A DNA stretch of 64,000 nucleotides, taken from positions 62,001 to 126,000 of the forward strand of contig RPFO01001237.1 of assembly GCA_009746045.1 (NCBI GenBank), in the 5' to 3' direction. A program made the translations under genes and the position numbers. Positions 1 through 11,550 of this stretch are shown here, in pieces; within the stretch, counting starts at the first letter, position 1; each line of letters begins with the position of its first letter. The notes below the pieces were generated by a model that had not been told where the DNA came from, ran no database searches, and saw nothing but the letters and a program-made list of their open reading frames with translations. This DNA is from Mesostigma viride (Eukaryota > Streptophyta > Mesostigmatophyceae > Mesostigmatales > Mesostigmataceae).

Positions 1-102
1 ATTCTGAACGACTCGAACACGCGGACAAGATAACGGCAGGCTCGAGCTACCATGGTTCGGATTCTCCCGATTTCTGGCCTGCGCTGGTTGTCTCCTTGAT
101 AG
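1..102 (+). repeat. Dispersed repeat, copy 1 (cut by window start)
   Basis: This is the right end of a dispersed repeat of about 230 bp. It is almost identical to 49588-49684 (+) and to the reverse complement of 6113-6206. All three copies stop at the same terminal motif, GTTGTCTCCTTGATA, after which the flanks diverge, so this is a true element end. No coding capacity is visible. It is probably a non-autonomous transposon; the class is not determined. Confidence 0.75.
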
Positions 103-880
103 TTTCTATTTGTAAATCCTGCATGACGTTCTTGCTTCATGTGCACACGGTTCCTTGCAATGAAGGCCCTGGCCAAAGCTCGTTGCTTGCCAAAGCGGCT
201 TCTTGTGTCGACAGCGTTTCTGGGCGCATGAAAGAGACGTTCCCAGGCATTGTAAGATTTCCAACCACAATCTTGTCCTGTAACCATGGAATTCATCCCA
301 TTTGCGTTATGAAGCTGGCAGCTTGTGAGCCTGCAACCATTACTTGCAGTTTGGCATACAACAAGTAGGCTCCTTTAATTTAGGCTGCTTTCTCGCTTAT
401 TTTTCTTGATGCTATAGTAGGCAAGATTGGACTTTACACTAACTTGAGTCCCACCCGCATCCAGCCCCCCAGCCCCAATCATCCATCCACTCCGTCCCTA
501 CCCACCCAATTATACGGCACCGTCTTCCCGCCCACTCTTGAGCTAATCAGGTTAACGGCCCCCAGCCCAAGACACAGGCAAATGCCCATGTAGCCACGCA
601 TGTGCGCGTGCAAAGAGACCCTCAACTAGCTACGCTGCGTAAACGTGCCACATGTGGGGACATAATAGGTGCATGGGCGCAGGTGCACATGCAGGCCCGG
701 CCGCAGGCATGCTCACAAGCAAGCAGGCAGGCAGGCTGACAGATGGGTGGGCAGGTAGTAGGCAGGTGGCAGACATGCAGGCAGGTAGGCGGGAGGATGG
801 GCAGAACGTTGGGTGGACGGCGAGTAAGAAGGTCGTTGGGTCCAAGCAACCAGTTTATTGGTGATGGATTAATGTGTGTG
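103..880. other. No gene seen; purine-rich tract
   Basis: No exon, RNA gene or protein-family signature is recognisable. From about 660 to 840 the DNA is rich in short GCAGGCAG/GGTAGGCA runs. The short open frames here are not convincing. Confidence 0.5.
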
Positions 881-1645
881 GCGCATGTGTGCAAGTCTGC
901 CTGTGTTTGTGTGCGTTTGTATGCCCATGTGCACGTGTGCTCGTGGGTGTGTGCACATTTGTGTGCATGTGTGTGTTAGTGTGTGCGCATGCGTTACTGT
1001 GCATGAGTGCACGTGGGTGTGTGCACATTTGTGTGCATGTGTGTGATATTGTGTGCATATATGTGTATGTCACAGTGTGCATGTGTGTATGTGTGTATAT
1101 GTGCATGTGTGCATGTGTGCAGGTGTGCATGTGTGCAGGTGTGCATGTGTGCAGGTGTGCAGGTGTGCAGGTGTGCATGTGTGCATGTGTGCATGTGTGC
1201 ATGTGTGCATGTGTGCATGTGTGCATGTGTGCATGTGTGCATGTGTGCATGTGTGCGTGTGTGCATGTGTGCGTGTGTGCATGTGCGCGTGTGTGCATGT
1301 GTGCGTGTGTGCATGTGTGCGTGTGTGCATGTGTGCGTGTGTGCATGTGTGCGTGTGTGCATGTGTGCGTGTGTGCATGTGTGCGTGTGTGCATGTGTGC
1401 GTGTGTGCATGTGTGCGTGTGTGCATGTGTGCGTGTGTGCATGTGTGCGTGTGTGCATGTGTGCGTGTGTGCATGTGTGCGTGTGTGCATGTGTGCGTGT
1501 GTGCATGTGTGCATGTGTGCATGTGTGCATGTGTGCGTGTGTGCATGTGTGCATGTGTGCATGTGTGCATGTGTGCATGTGTGCATGTGTGCATGTGTGC
1601 ATGTGTGCATGTGTATGTATGTGGGCGTGTGTGTGTGCGGGGGCT
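880..1645. repeat. GT-rich alternating purine-pyrimidine array
   Basis: About 760 bp are almost uninterrupted alternating purine/pyrimidine built from TGTGCA and TGTGCG hexamers. The outer parts are mainly GTGCATGT. The central part (about 1255-1500) alternates GTGCGTGT with GTGCATGT in a 16-bp period. The tract is strongly Z-DNA-prone. All six reading frames are open only because of the repeat (Cys/His/Val repeats), so no protein is called. Confidence 0.95.
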
Positions 1646-3205
1646 TAGGAAGGATAGGGAAAAGAAATAGTGAAAAATGCAAAGCATGGGGTGGTTAAAT
1701 GTTTCACCTCGCGGCAAAAGTCATTGTGCAGGCCGCGGGTATTGACAAGCAGCTGTGGGCACGGTTGCAGCAAGTGAGTACACGCCAAGGGCCTACACGG
1801 TTCATGCACTAGCACACAGCCAGTCAGTTGAGTGGGACGAACCATCTGCACATATCACTGGGGTTCATCAATTCTGCACATTACCGGCTTGGGTTCATCA
1901 ACTGAATTCTGCACCTTACACTTGCATGGCTCATGGTTTCAATCGCTGCTCAATCGACAGAAAATACACAGGCCATCAACATTCAGATATGTTAATCCTG
2001 AAAAGTGACCTTCCGCACCAGGAGAATGAAGGTCGATGCCGCTTTGACGCATGAGCCTAATCCACGTGCTCTCGGAGGTCTCCACCTCGGCAGGAGCACC
2101 TGCAGGCGTCGTGGCTCGCTTACCTCAAGCAATATGCACGTGCTGAAAGCTACCGGGGTCTAGGCAGAGTTACATTATCTGCCCGGACAAAGCACCTCTT
2201 AAACCTCTCTCGGCAACGAAGCTCTGAGCAGCGCTATACTGTCGTGGCCGGACTTCTATGTCGCCATTAAAATGGCAACAGCTGTTTTTGATTCATCCAA
2301 GGAAAATGCGTGCATGGTAGACAGATCATAAGATGCCCGGGCGTATAGACATGACAAGCAAGTGCTTAGATGACGCTCCGCGCGTTTTCCCTCGACTCAG
2401 CTCGTTAAGGCGCCTAATCCAATGCAGCCAAGGCACGTGGGTGGGACCAGAATACAGAGCCTAGTGCGCGCGGCAATATTGTTTGGTCTGTCGCACAATT
2501 GCTGTTGTGTTTGCAATTATTCTGCTCGCTCAGATGCAGGATTAATTTCGGCTTGATTTTTTAATTAATTATCCTCGTGTGCAGGTCATACAGTACGGTA
2601 TACATTCCTCTAGTACAGTACGGTATACATTCCTCTAGCTTTCGTAGCCATGGCTGAATTTGCTTCCAGGTACATACTGAACACGGCCTGCACCTCGAAC
2701 CCCGAAGACGTAAGGCATTACGTCGGAGTTTACGTACAGATCTGTAATAAAAAAACAGATCATTCTGTATATAAGCCTTACGCCTAGCCATATGTATTTT
2801 TCGGGCCCTAAACTTTGCAGATCAAAAGCTCTAATTATTATAATGTCACTTTTGTCATTAATTTTGTGTTTACCTGTTTATGCGGGCACCTTCATCGTGG
2901 CTAGCGCTTGTCACTCCTGAATCGTGACTGCCGTCTGCCACACGACGGAAGTGTGCGCGGACCCTGGACAGACGAAGCCCTGCTTGCCAGTTGCCAGCAC
3001 GAATTTGCCCTACTGTAGGCCAAGTGGCCAACACGCAGCCAGCTCCTGTGCCTACTGATCACTCCGATCTGTGTTCGAGTAATACACAGGCTACGTATGG
3101 AGGAAGAGTAACGTCGTCCACGTGAAATTGGCAGAATTTCAAGACACAGCAGGTCCAAAACACAAGATAATCGAGAAGAGGCATTTTGTTGATTCACCCA
3201 CAACA
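1646..3205. other. Intergenic, nothing recognised; probably includes the nucleotidase promoter
   Basis: No protein family or RNA signature was seen. A short direct duplication (CAGTACGGTATACATTCCTCTAG) is present at about 2588-2637. The last few hundred bases should include the promoter and 5' UTR of the nucleotidase that starts at 3206; no core promoter element could be assigned. Confidence 0.4.
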
Positions 3206-5550
3206 ATGTCGTCGGCTGCTTACCAGTGCACATTGGACGTTTCCGTCCAAGCCGAGGACCTCATTCGTATCGCCCGTGAGGCAGGGCAGGCTATCCTCAA
3301 CATCTACAATGGCGACAAGGATGATTGGGAAGTAAAGGTACGTGGCTGTTCGGCATTCGAGATGCAGTGTGCACAGCCTGGCCCCTTTCATTTCACAAGA
3401 GCTGTTTTTTAATTGCTGTTGTCCAATGGCCACTTGTCTTTCCTACTGGGTCCTGTCGTGCAGAGCAAGTCCGACAGTTCACCCCTCACCCGGGCTGACC
3501 AGGACGCGAATGCCATTATATGCGACGCACTCGCGCGTATAGCTCCGCACGTGCCCATCATTTCCGAGGAAAACAAAGCGGTGGATTACGCAGTGCGACG
3601 TAACTTCCAGGTCTCCTTTTGCGTCGATCCTCTAGACGGAACTAAGGAGTTCTTGAAACGGAATGGCCAGGTATGTTGCTGCAGAAAATGTTGTGGTATG
3701 TCTCAGCTTGTTCCTCAGAGATCTGTATCTGTGCGCATAACATGGACAACCGAACCGCCCTAGGCACCCAGCTCCTCGTTGGCTCAAACAGGTTTGCCCC
3801 GTCCTCCCGTCAATGCCTTTGTCGGATTCCCTCTCTCAATTTAGGTAATGGTCTACCACCCAGGATAACAAGCTTTTGTAGTGGCATCTGCCCCCCCCAA
3901 CCTTTAACCTCCCCCCCCATCCTCAACCTCCCCCCCCCAGTTCACGGTAAACATCGCACTCCTGCGCGGGGGCCGGCCCGTCATGGGCGTCGTTCACACC
4001 CCCTGCGAGGACCGCACCCACTGGGCGGTGGCCGGCCAGGGCGCCTACGTCCGTGAGGCCGGCTCTACTTCTGACGCCCGTATCCACGCGGCACAGTTTT
4101 CCGAGACGGATGCTGGAATTACCGTCGTCGGCTCCGCATCGCACAGCACACCAGAAACTGAGGCATTCATCGGTAGGTGGCTTTTGATTGGTAGACGGTC
4201 TTTACCGTTAGGTGGCGCTCGTCGGTAAGTGGCACCGATTGCTAGGCAGTGTTTGTTAGTTGGCGGGCATCAGTAATTGGCGGGTATGTGTTGTTTATCT
4301 GTAGGTGGCGTTTGTCGGTAGATGCATTCATTGCTAGATGGCATTCGTTGGTAGTTGCCACCGCTTCATAGGGGCCCCCCTGTTATTACCTCTATATGGT
4401 GGGTGGTGGCATGCTGTTTGGCACTTGGTGCGTATTGCACCCACAGTCGGGCCTGCACCATGATGCAGAGAAAGTCCTCTGTGGCCTGCCCGCTTGCGGC
4501 AGCGAGAGAAGCCAGGGCGCCCTCCCTCCTTCTCGTTGTGTATTAGGGGTTGAAGTTGCCTTTATTGTGACCCATGTGACGCAGTCACATGCTTGTAATT
4601 ATTGAAATAGTTCATTAACTAAAGTAATCTGGTGCACGTCCGTGTGTCCACGTGGCTGTTGGCCGCATGGTTTGCATGCAATCCATTTACTTGCTCCTTT
4701 TGTTTTCACGGTTATTGGTGCCTTCCCGCTGCAACCATCTGGACCACATGGACCTCCCTTGGGCATGTCTTGCAGGAGCCTGTCTTATCTTTTTACTTGG
4801 CATGCGGGAGCAGGCTACATGATATAGTACTACGAAAGCTTACACCCACGTCAAGTAGTTACTTGTGATTTGTGGGGGAAGGACGAGGAAAGGGAGGAGT
4901 GTGTGGAGAGAAGTCTTTGAAACATGTCAGCGGAGCGTCGGCGGGAGAGTTATGTGTGTTTGCAACTGTTTGCACATGCAGTGTGGGTGGGGTGCGATGC
5001 TGCAGTTATGACTGGTTGCGTGGCTTAAGAGAGATGCCTTGGCATGTTATAAAGAGCATTGCTAGTACTTTTGCTATTGTTGTCATTTGTGTAATTGGGT
5101 TACTAGCGTGCTGTGACTCACTGGCAGTTGCTCTCTGTCTGCCTACATCACTTAAGAAAATCATCGTAACAGATTCTGAGCCGCTCTTTCGGGGACAGTT
5201 TATTGCAATAAATTTTGCTCCAGAAACTGCTGCCTGGGAGATCCAGCCCTAAAACGCTTTCTCTGCCTTATCGCTATTGGTGTTTTCTGCTGCCCCAATG
5301 GCCAGCCAAGTACAAGGACCCCAAGTTCAAGGCACTGGGGAGCTCCCTCAAGTTCATGCTTGTGGCGGAGGGCAAGGCGCACGTGTACCCCCGGCTTGCG
5401 CCGACCTGCGAGTGGGACACGGCAGCATCGCAGATCATTGTGGAGGAGGCAGGGGGCGAGGTTTTCAAGCACCCTGAGGGCACGCCGATGGTGTACAACA
5501 AGGAGAACCCTTTGAACCCCTATTTTGTGGTGTATGGCAAGAGGAAGTAG
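3206..5550 (+). CDS. 3'(2'),5'-bisphosphate nucleotidase, CysQ/SAL type
   Basis: Family role: Mg-dependent hydrolysis of 3'-phosphoadenosine 5'-phosphate to AMP, clearing the by-product of sulfate activation and sulfotransfer; plant SAL1 also acts in stress signalling. Exons are 3206-3337, 3464-3670, 3941-4172 and 5306-5550. All have GT-AG introns and phases fit (0,0,1), giving 271 aa, normal for CysQ. Signatures of the Li-sensitive phosphatase/IMPase fold are present: ISEEN and DPLDGTKEF in exon 2, FTVNIALL in exon 3, GSSLKFML and EWDTAAS in exon 4. The ATG at 3206 is the first in-frame ATG, and no clear transit peptide follows it. Intron 3 (1133 bp) starts with degenerate copies of its own donor region. 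Function is confident from motifs; location and gene symbol are not assigned. Confidence 0.92.
4173..4360 (+). repeat. Donor-derived degenerate repeats in nucleotidase intron 3
   Basis: The donor GGTAGGTGGC at the exon 3/intron 3 border is followed by about seven diverged copies spaced roughly 20-40 bp apart, for example GTTAGGTGGCG, GGTAAGTGGCA, GTAGGTGGCG and GGTAGATGCA. The array lies wholly in the intron. Confidence 0.6.
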
Positions 5551-5990
5551 TCAGCAAATGTGTGCAATGGGTTCCAAGTCAGCTCATGTCAGTAGCCTAG
5601 TGTATAACTGCCTTTTGTGAAGTAATTGAATCAAGTGCGACATCCAGAGGCTGTCTTTAATTGACGCGTGCTCGTTGACATAGCCACCAGTCATGAGTGT
5701 CAACTAGTAAGTGCATGAGACAGTCATGAGGGTCAATTATGCTCACGCGTCACGCAGTTACGATCAAATTCATGCACGAATGTCAGTGAGACAACAATTG
5801 CTAGCCGCGTGTATAATTGCATCAATTGGAATCTCTATCATGTTACTTGCGCCATTCAAATAAAATTAAATTATAACATGACTCCGTTGGGAGATCATGT
5901 AGCGTGTATTCCCTTGCTGATGGGTGGGGGTGAGCGAAGCCGCGAAACCTAACTAATCTAACGCTAAGCTAACAGGAGGAAAAAATGGTT
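5551..5990. other. 3' flank of nucleotidase with LINE-tail-like sequence
   Basis: Contains the gene's 3' flank. From about 5863 it carries an (A)TTAAAT tail followed by a block (ACATGACTCCGTTGGGAG and about 90 bp beyond it) that matches the LINE 3'-end fragment at 20065-20190. It is read as a minus-strand LINE 3' end. Confidence 0.6.
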
Positions 5991-6915
5991 TCGACTTAGG
6001 ACTTAGCGTTTTTTTGCAAAACTTAGCCCTAACCGGGAGAAGACAAGTCTGCGGGGGCTGAGATTAAATAAGAGGTACCTTGAAATTAAATAAGAGGCGT
6101 GCCTCTATCAAAGAGACAACCAGCGCAGGCCAGAAATCGGGAGAATCCGGACCATGGTAGCTCGAGCCTGCCGTTATTTTTTCCGCGTTTTCGAGTCGTT
6201 CAGGATGATGAAGATGTATGGTGATGGAAATGTGTATCCTTGTGCATTGAAATTATGGCTGGCTTACGTGTGGAGCGACTAGATGACCTAGACGGTGGGG
6301 CCGGAAACAGCATGCTTGATCAGGGCGTGTGCCTCTATGAATATATAGTTTTGGAGGCGAGTTGCTGTTGGCGTTAAGTCGTAGTATTGTACGATTGATA
6401 GATTGGTAGTGCATTGGTGGTACTGCACGACGGTATTGGACGGAGTTCCCGGAATCCCGGTCTGGCAAGCGGATTTTGCATCTCACGGGTACATCTCACG
6501 GGTACATCTCACGGGTACACGACGCGGCACGAAAATGGCTCGCAGAAAAGCTAGGAACCTAGGCGACTATTTGGCGCCGCGTCGGTCGTGACGTTGTTTA
6601 CTCCGTTGGATCTGCATCTACGGCGTTCGTGGGTTGTTTCGAAACCCGGTTGATGAGATTGAACGGAGAAGTCGGGTATATAACTGATCCTTTTTTGACA
6701 ACTACGTGAAAATGTAAAAGTCGAAATGAATGAAACGGCTTGACATGTTGTCGACTTGTCGTCCAATACTACAAGTTAACGCCCATCGAAACTCGCGTCC
6801 AAAAATATATCTGGATAGAGGCATGTATCTTATTTAATTTCAAGGTACCTCTTAATTAATCTCGGGCCCCGCCTCGGGCTATAAGTTTGCCAAAAAAAAG
6901 TCTGTAAGTCCGGGC
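5990..6915. mobile_element. Element with long inverted-repeat arms
   Basis: The left arm (about 5975-6108) and right arm (about 6812-6945) are imperfect inverted copies. Both contain AGAGGTACCTTGAAATTAAA, a T-rich run and the motif GGAGGAAAAAATGG at the outer edge. The roughly 700-bp interior carries a copy of the dispersed repeat (6113-6331). No transposase is seen, so this looks like a foldback or non-autonomous DNA element. Exact ends and target duplication are not resolved. Confidence 0.55.
6113..6331 (-). repeat. Dispersed repeat, copy 2
   Basis: Reverse complement of 49453-49684, with a few substitutions and a T-rich change near 6178. It lies inside the inverted-repeat element and is inverted relative to copy 1, so copies 1 and 2 flank the nucleotidase gene in inverted orientation. 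It ends at the common terminal motif. Confidence 0.8.
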
Positions 6916-7012
6916 AAAGGTGAACAACAGGAGGAAAAAATGGATATCTAATCTACATGCAAACATCCTATAGCTACTGTATTTCAGCATCACACAGGAG
7001 CGGAAGCTCTTT

Positions 7013-8104
7013 GTGGCCTGGAGAGGGGGGACGGCTATCGACTACCGCAACACGTCCTGGCTCTACACCTGTGGCGAATCCCGCCAACGCACGGTTATCT
7101 TGACCAGCTACTACCAGCGCAGCTTCGGCGACATCACCAGAGCACTCAACGCACTCAACGCCCCAGCCCCCGCACAGCCGGCAGCCCCATCGGATTCCTC
7201 CCTCTGCAAGGATGACATCCGCGCAGTGCTGGAGGAGCACGTGATTTGGCCGCTGGCCGAGAAGATGACCTCGCTGAACACCACGCTCAACACGGTCGAG
7301 GCCCGGGTCTCCAACGTGGAAACCAAGGTCGTCCACAAGCTACAACCACAGTTCACGGCGCTACATGCACCGCGGCGCAGGCTTCGGAAACGCATGCTGC
7401 ACTTGTCTCTCGCCTTAACCAGGTGGAGGGCAAGTGCGGCGTGCTCATGAAGAAGCTTGAGGCCATCACCGCCCACACCGAGGCCCTGGCCACACAGGTC
7501 CCAAAGCTAGCGGAACAGACGGCCACCATTGCCTCCCAGCCACCCCGGCAGCCTGGATGCTGGTGACCTCCCGCCGCTCTCCTATGCGGACCTGCTGCGG
7601 TCAGCGACCGCCTCCACCACCGACGCCATCGCCACGAAGCTCCAGGAGCTGGAGGACCACCGCCAGGCCCAGCAACGGGAGGTCACCGACCGCGCTCGCC
7701 GCGAGTGCCGAGTGGTGCTACGTCGCTTCCCCCAGAAGCCAGGTGAGACGTCAACCTCACTTGCTGACGAGCTCAAGAACCAGCTTCTTACCCTCATGGG
7801 CCTGGTAGGTGAGGTAGAACTGCGTGGGTGCCACCGCCTTCCCCACTCACGGGACAAGGCGGCTCCCCCACCAGTCCTGCTCACCTTCCTCTCCCCTGAC
7901 GATAAGCAGCGGTTCCTCTCTCGTCGCAAGCGGTTGCACGACCTCACCTGGACGTTGGATGACGACCTCACCCCCGCTCAGCAACAGGCTGCAGCGACGC
8001 GACCTGTGGCCGGAATACCTCCGCCATAAGCAGGACCCCCAGAAGCCCAAGGTGTACTGGAGGGGCGGGGACCTGATGATCAACCACTGAGATGTGGACG
8101 CCCC
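7013..8104 (+). pseudogene. LINE ORF1-like protein, frameshifted; 5' part of an ORF1-only element
   Basis: Three consecutive frames (7013-7370, about 7370-7566, 7529-8029) together read as a coiled-coil protein followed by a globular C-terminal domain. The domain contains CRVVLRRFPQKPGE, LLTFLSPDDKQRFLSRRKRL and WTLDDDLTPAQQQ. The same end (VDDDLTLAQQQRRRELWP) is found in the copy at 22720-21411. Layout resembles ORF1 RNA-binding proteins of L1-like LINEs: coiled coil, RRM-like region, then a basic tail. Frame breaks near 7370, 7560 and 8000 make it a pseudogene. The stop is near 8090. The Gypsy element at 8105 splits this element, and a LINE 3' end resumes after 18868. Confidence 0.7.
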
Positions 8105-8649
8105 TGTTACGTCGCGTAACAATTCGTTGTAGTTACGGACGTAAATTAGGTCTCTTGCCTCGGTTGTCCCTAGGTTTACGTGTAGTTCCTACTGGGACAC
8201 TATTGTCCTCGTAACAGTACTGTGGCACATTGGGTGCCTTTGGGCGCCGCGCCGCGTACTTTATTAGTGGTCCTGATCCTTTGGTAGAATGTAGTGGACC
8301 AGCGTGCATCTGTAGGCGAGGGCCAGGTCGGCCCGAGCGTGTTGGACCGTTGGTGACCATTTATGCACGTTCTACGGGCCTCGTGTGTTCACTCGGCGTG
8401 TGTTAAATGAATTAACACATATAGGCTTGGGTCACGGCAGTGTAGTTGTGTTTCCTTCCTCTATTCCTGGAGTAAACGGGTTGTGTAAATGGCTTATGGC
8501 GTATTATAGTAATACTTACGTTAATGCACTGAGATCTGGATCGTCTCGTTCGTCTTTCGCTAGGGGTTTAACTAGAGGCGGCCTAACTAGTTTAGGTAGT
8601 ATCAGGCCAGGTAGAGGTAGAGGTGGCGGTAGAAACCCGAGGCGTAACA
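8105..8649 (+). repeat. Left LTR
   Basis: A 545-bp LTR beginning TGTTACGTCGCG and ending GAGGCGTAACA (TG...CA ends). It should carry the promoter and polyadenylation signals; none could be pinned down. Compared with the right LTR it has only scattered substitutions and 1-4 bp indels. Confidence 0.95.
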
Positions 8650-8672
8650 ATGGACTCGGAGGAATTTTAGGT
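8650..8672 (+). promoter_or_regulatory. Presumed primer-binding site region
   Basis: The sequence just inside the left LTR begins aaTGGACTCGGAGG. A TGG start is typical of sites complementary to a tRNA 3' CCA end, but I cannot match it to a particular tRNA. It is not the common initiator-Met site. Confidence 0.35.
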
Positions 8673-9179
8673 AGAGAGCGAGACGACGATCCCCTGCAAC
8701 ATACGTCATTGAATCAACCCTTCCGCGTCCGGGAAAATGAAGACGACACCTACTTGACAGGTAATGGGCGGGTCGCCTGCAAGCTGGGGGGGTAGTGCTG
8801 CCCGATTCGGGACACGCCTTGCCTAGAAGATAGACCTGCTCGAAGCGGAAAATCCTTTTATAGATAGCTCCTTTCCTCGTTTTGTTTTCCTGAGACATGT
8901 GCCTACTGTCGTAGATAGGTGATGGTTTTGGTTCTACGTAGAGAGACGACTAGCGTCTCGTAGATTACACTTTTTCTGCATTCTTGCCTGCGTTGTATTT
9001 AGACGACCCATCGCCAGACGCAGAATTCTTGAGACCGGATATCTACTTACGACCACCTGGCGCTGGAAACCTCGTCCCTGCGTGCGTCGTCAATCTGGTT
9101 CGGTTTCAGACACCCGAGATAAGTCGCCTTCTCCTCGTTCTCCTTATTTGACTACTCAAGACCTACCAGGTGCGTTAAC

Positions 9180-9583
9180 ATGAGCCAGCGACGTCCTTTT
9201 CCTGCTCCTTCTCATTCGACTAGTAATAATAGTTTAGCGAAATATTACGTTGTTATTACCCCTCAATGGGCATCTATTTCTTATCGTGGGCCGATGCTAG
9301 GAAGTTCGTTCAGTCGCGTGCTTATAATGTCTCCAAATATAAGAAGTTTATGTCCTTTGAAGAAGCTCAGACCTACCTCTTAAATCATAGTGAATCAGAT
9401 TTGGGTCTCCATTCTCGTCCTTCTCCTCATGCTCGTCCTGCTGTAGATAGTCTTGTTTTCGTTGCACCACCTCCATCTCCTCCTTCGTCTCCCCCTAAAC
9501 GGGCTGCATCCTCATCTAGCTTAGATACGCCTCTCACCTTAGAGTTCGGTTCCCTATCCATTACTGTTGCTAAAAAGGATTGA
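9180..9583 (+). pseudogene. Viroplasmin-like (RNase H1 N-terminal type) domain ORF
   Basis: A short ORF upstream of gag. One frame gives AKYYVVITP. After a one-base frame change near 9262 the next frame gives GIYFLSWADARKFVQ and KYKKFMSFEEAQTYL, then a Ser/Pro-rich tail ending at 9583. This matches the caulimovirus-viroplasmin/RNase H1 N-terminal fold signature (YYVV, GIY, W, F.S..EA..Y), which binds RNA/DNA hybrids or dsRNA. Such a domain is unusual at the 5' end of a Ty3/Gypsy element. The frameshift may be decay or a sequence error. Confidence 0.6.
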
Positions 9584-9835
9584 TTTAAATTGTTTCTTTT
9601 TTAGGACATTAAAAGCTTTTCTTTTCTTTCCTTGCCTCAAATTAGGCCTTGTCCTTTTTCCTTGTTGCTTTCAGTTAGATTCCTATTCATTTACTTAATT
9701 AAAATGGATCCACTGGGTGGAAATATGTCGCCTATCTATACCTACCAACACTCCTACTATGAATAATAATAATAATATAATAATACTAATAACAATAACA
9801 ACACTCGTGGTAACCGACGGGACTCACTTGAAACG

Positions 9836-11450
9836 GTGCACCATCTCACTCCTCAAGGTAATCTTCGTACCTCACCTCCTTCTCCTGTTACTGGTGGTCG
9901 CCGTCGTCCCTCACTTACCCCTCCTACCTATGAACAACGTATGCAAGTCAGATTTAGTGATGACCCTTCCCTTACCTTGAACCAGGCCCCTGCCCCTCCT
10001 GCAACCTTGGCTCAACCCTCAAGCAGGTCCTCACTAACTAACAATGCTTCTAGGCCTCCTTCCCACCCTGTGCCTTCCATGCCTACTTTTAACACGGGTC
10101 GTACCTCTGCCCCTGTCGGCCCTTCTGGGCGCCCTAGTGCAGTTCCCTTTTACCCACCTGCTTCCTGGTCCTACCCTGAGACGGCCTATGAGGCAGCCCA
10201 GGTCCCTACCCGTGTGGCTGATTTAGAAGTTAATAGTGATTTCAGCACCATGCCCTAGATGATAGAAATTATGATCATTTTGCCTACTCCTCTCTTCGTG
10301 AGCAATATACTGTCCCTTCTCTATGGGCACCAGCCTGAAACGGTGGCCCCTTCTAGACCCCTACCCAAACTTTCCTCTTCCTTCCTTCTATCCCGCTTAT
10401 GTAGCAGTGGAAGATAGTGGCCCTATGGGAAAAACTGACTCTTCTAATCCCCCTAAGCCCCCTGCTCTTCCCCTCTTTGCTAACCTTCCCAAGCTGGATG
10501 TCAAGTCTACCCCTCAACAGTTTTTCACCTTTATTATGTTGCTTACCCAGAACACAGAGTCGTGGCAGAATCATAATAGATGGCGTCTCTCTGATGCTGT
10601 ATTAGTCCTCACTATCTTACAACCTGCATTACTCCTGAGCTTGCTAACCTCATTCAGTGTGAGTCTTTGGCCTCTCATGCCTACCCTAACTCTGTAGCAG
10701 AATTGTTTAAGCGTTTAGAGAACCATTTAGTCCCTCCTGATTCAGATTGGCAGGATAGATTAGCCTTTGGTACCTTGCAGCAGGGTACTAAATCATTTAA
10801 GGAGTATATGAAAGAGTTTGATGCTCAGATGGTACGAATTAGGGATTTGTCGGGTGCAGAAGTACGTGCTCGCTTCCTCCAAGGCCTCAGTAGACCTTAT
10901 TACGTGAAGTCAAGCGCCAGTTCTCTGCCTACCGTTTTACTGATCTGCCCCTCAAGCATGTGCGCCAGCATCTCTTGCGAGTAGCAGATTTCTTCACCAC
11001 TCCTTCTCTCCCTACCCGTTCCCGTATTAATAATATTATCCTTACCCCTGAGGAGGAGAACTCCTATGTAGAAGAATTAGATATCTGCGTTACTGACTTT
11101 CAGCTCTTGATGTCTCTCATATCACATGCTATCATTGTAAGGAAGTAGGTCATCTTAAACGTGAGTGCCCCAAGTTCCTTTCGGGTGCTCCCCCTCATCC
11201 CGACGCTCGCCCTCCTCGTACCCCTCAGCGTGCTCCTATTCGTCCCACTTCAGGACGCATTCCCTCAGCTACCCCTAGTAGGCTGAATGCTGTGCAGACA
11301 GGACCCCCAGGGTTCCCCTATGATAATCAGGCTCCCGCACCCTCTTCGCTCCCTCGTGACCCTCCAGCAGTGGCTTTTTCGCCAGGGTCTTCTTCGGGGT
11401 TAGTTCCTATGGATTTGGGGGGGAGGGGGAACAGTAGGCCTGTCAGCCGG
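9836..11450 (+). pseudogene. Gag polyprotein, frameshifted
   Basis: A Pro/Ser-rich N-terminal part (from about 9836) is followed by a Retrotrans_gag capsid-like segment. That segment contains FANLPKLDVKSTPQQFF near 10480, then LFKRLENHLVPP, FKEYMKEFD and RARFLQGLSRPYY at about 10710-10910. A CCHC zinc knuckle (CYHCKEVGHLKREC, C-X2-C-X4-H-X4-C) lies at 11127-11168. At least three frame changes separate these pieces, so this copy cannot make an intact Gag unless the indels are sequence errors. An internal G-rich purine run occurs near 11414-11432. Confidence 0.8.
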
Positions 11451-11550
11451 GGGTAACCTGGACAGGTCCTTAGATAGTACCCCAGATAAAAATTTTTGCC
11501 TGCCTGTTTTTATAACCTCTGTAGGAGCTGAATCTTCCCTACCACTACGT

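Noticed and set aside
855-1717. Several 200-275 codon ORFs on both strands (Cys/Val/His/Thr repeats)
   Set aside because: They are translations of the GT-rich array in every frame, without any non-repeat coding sequence.
1-6206. A 6-kb transposon carrying the nucleotidase gene between inverted repeats
   Set aside because: The flanking copies belong to a dispersed repeat. One lies inside another inverted-repeat element, and no transposase or target duplication supports mobility of the whole segment.
7528-8029. A separate host gene at 7.5-8.0 kb
   Set aside because: Its end matches the LINE ORF1 copy at 21411-21950, so it belongs to a mobile element.
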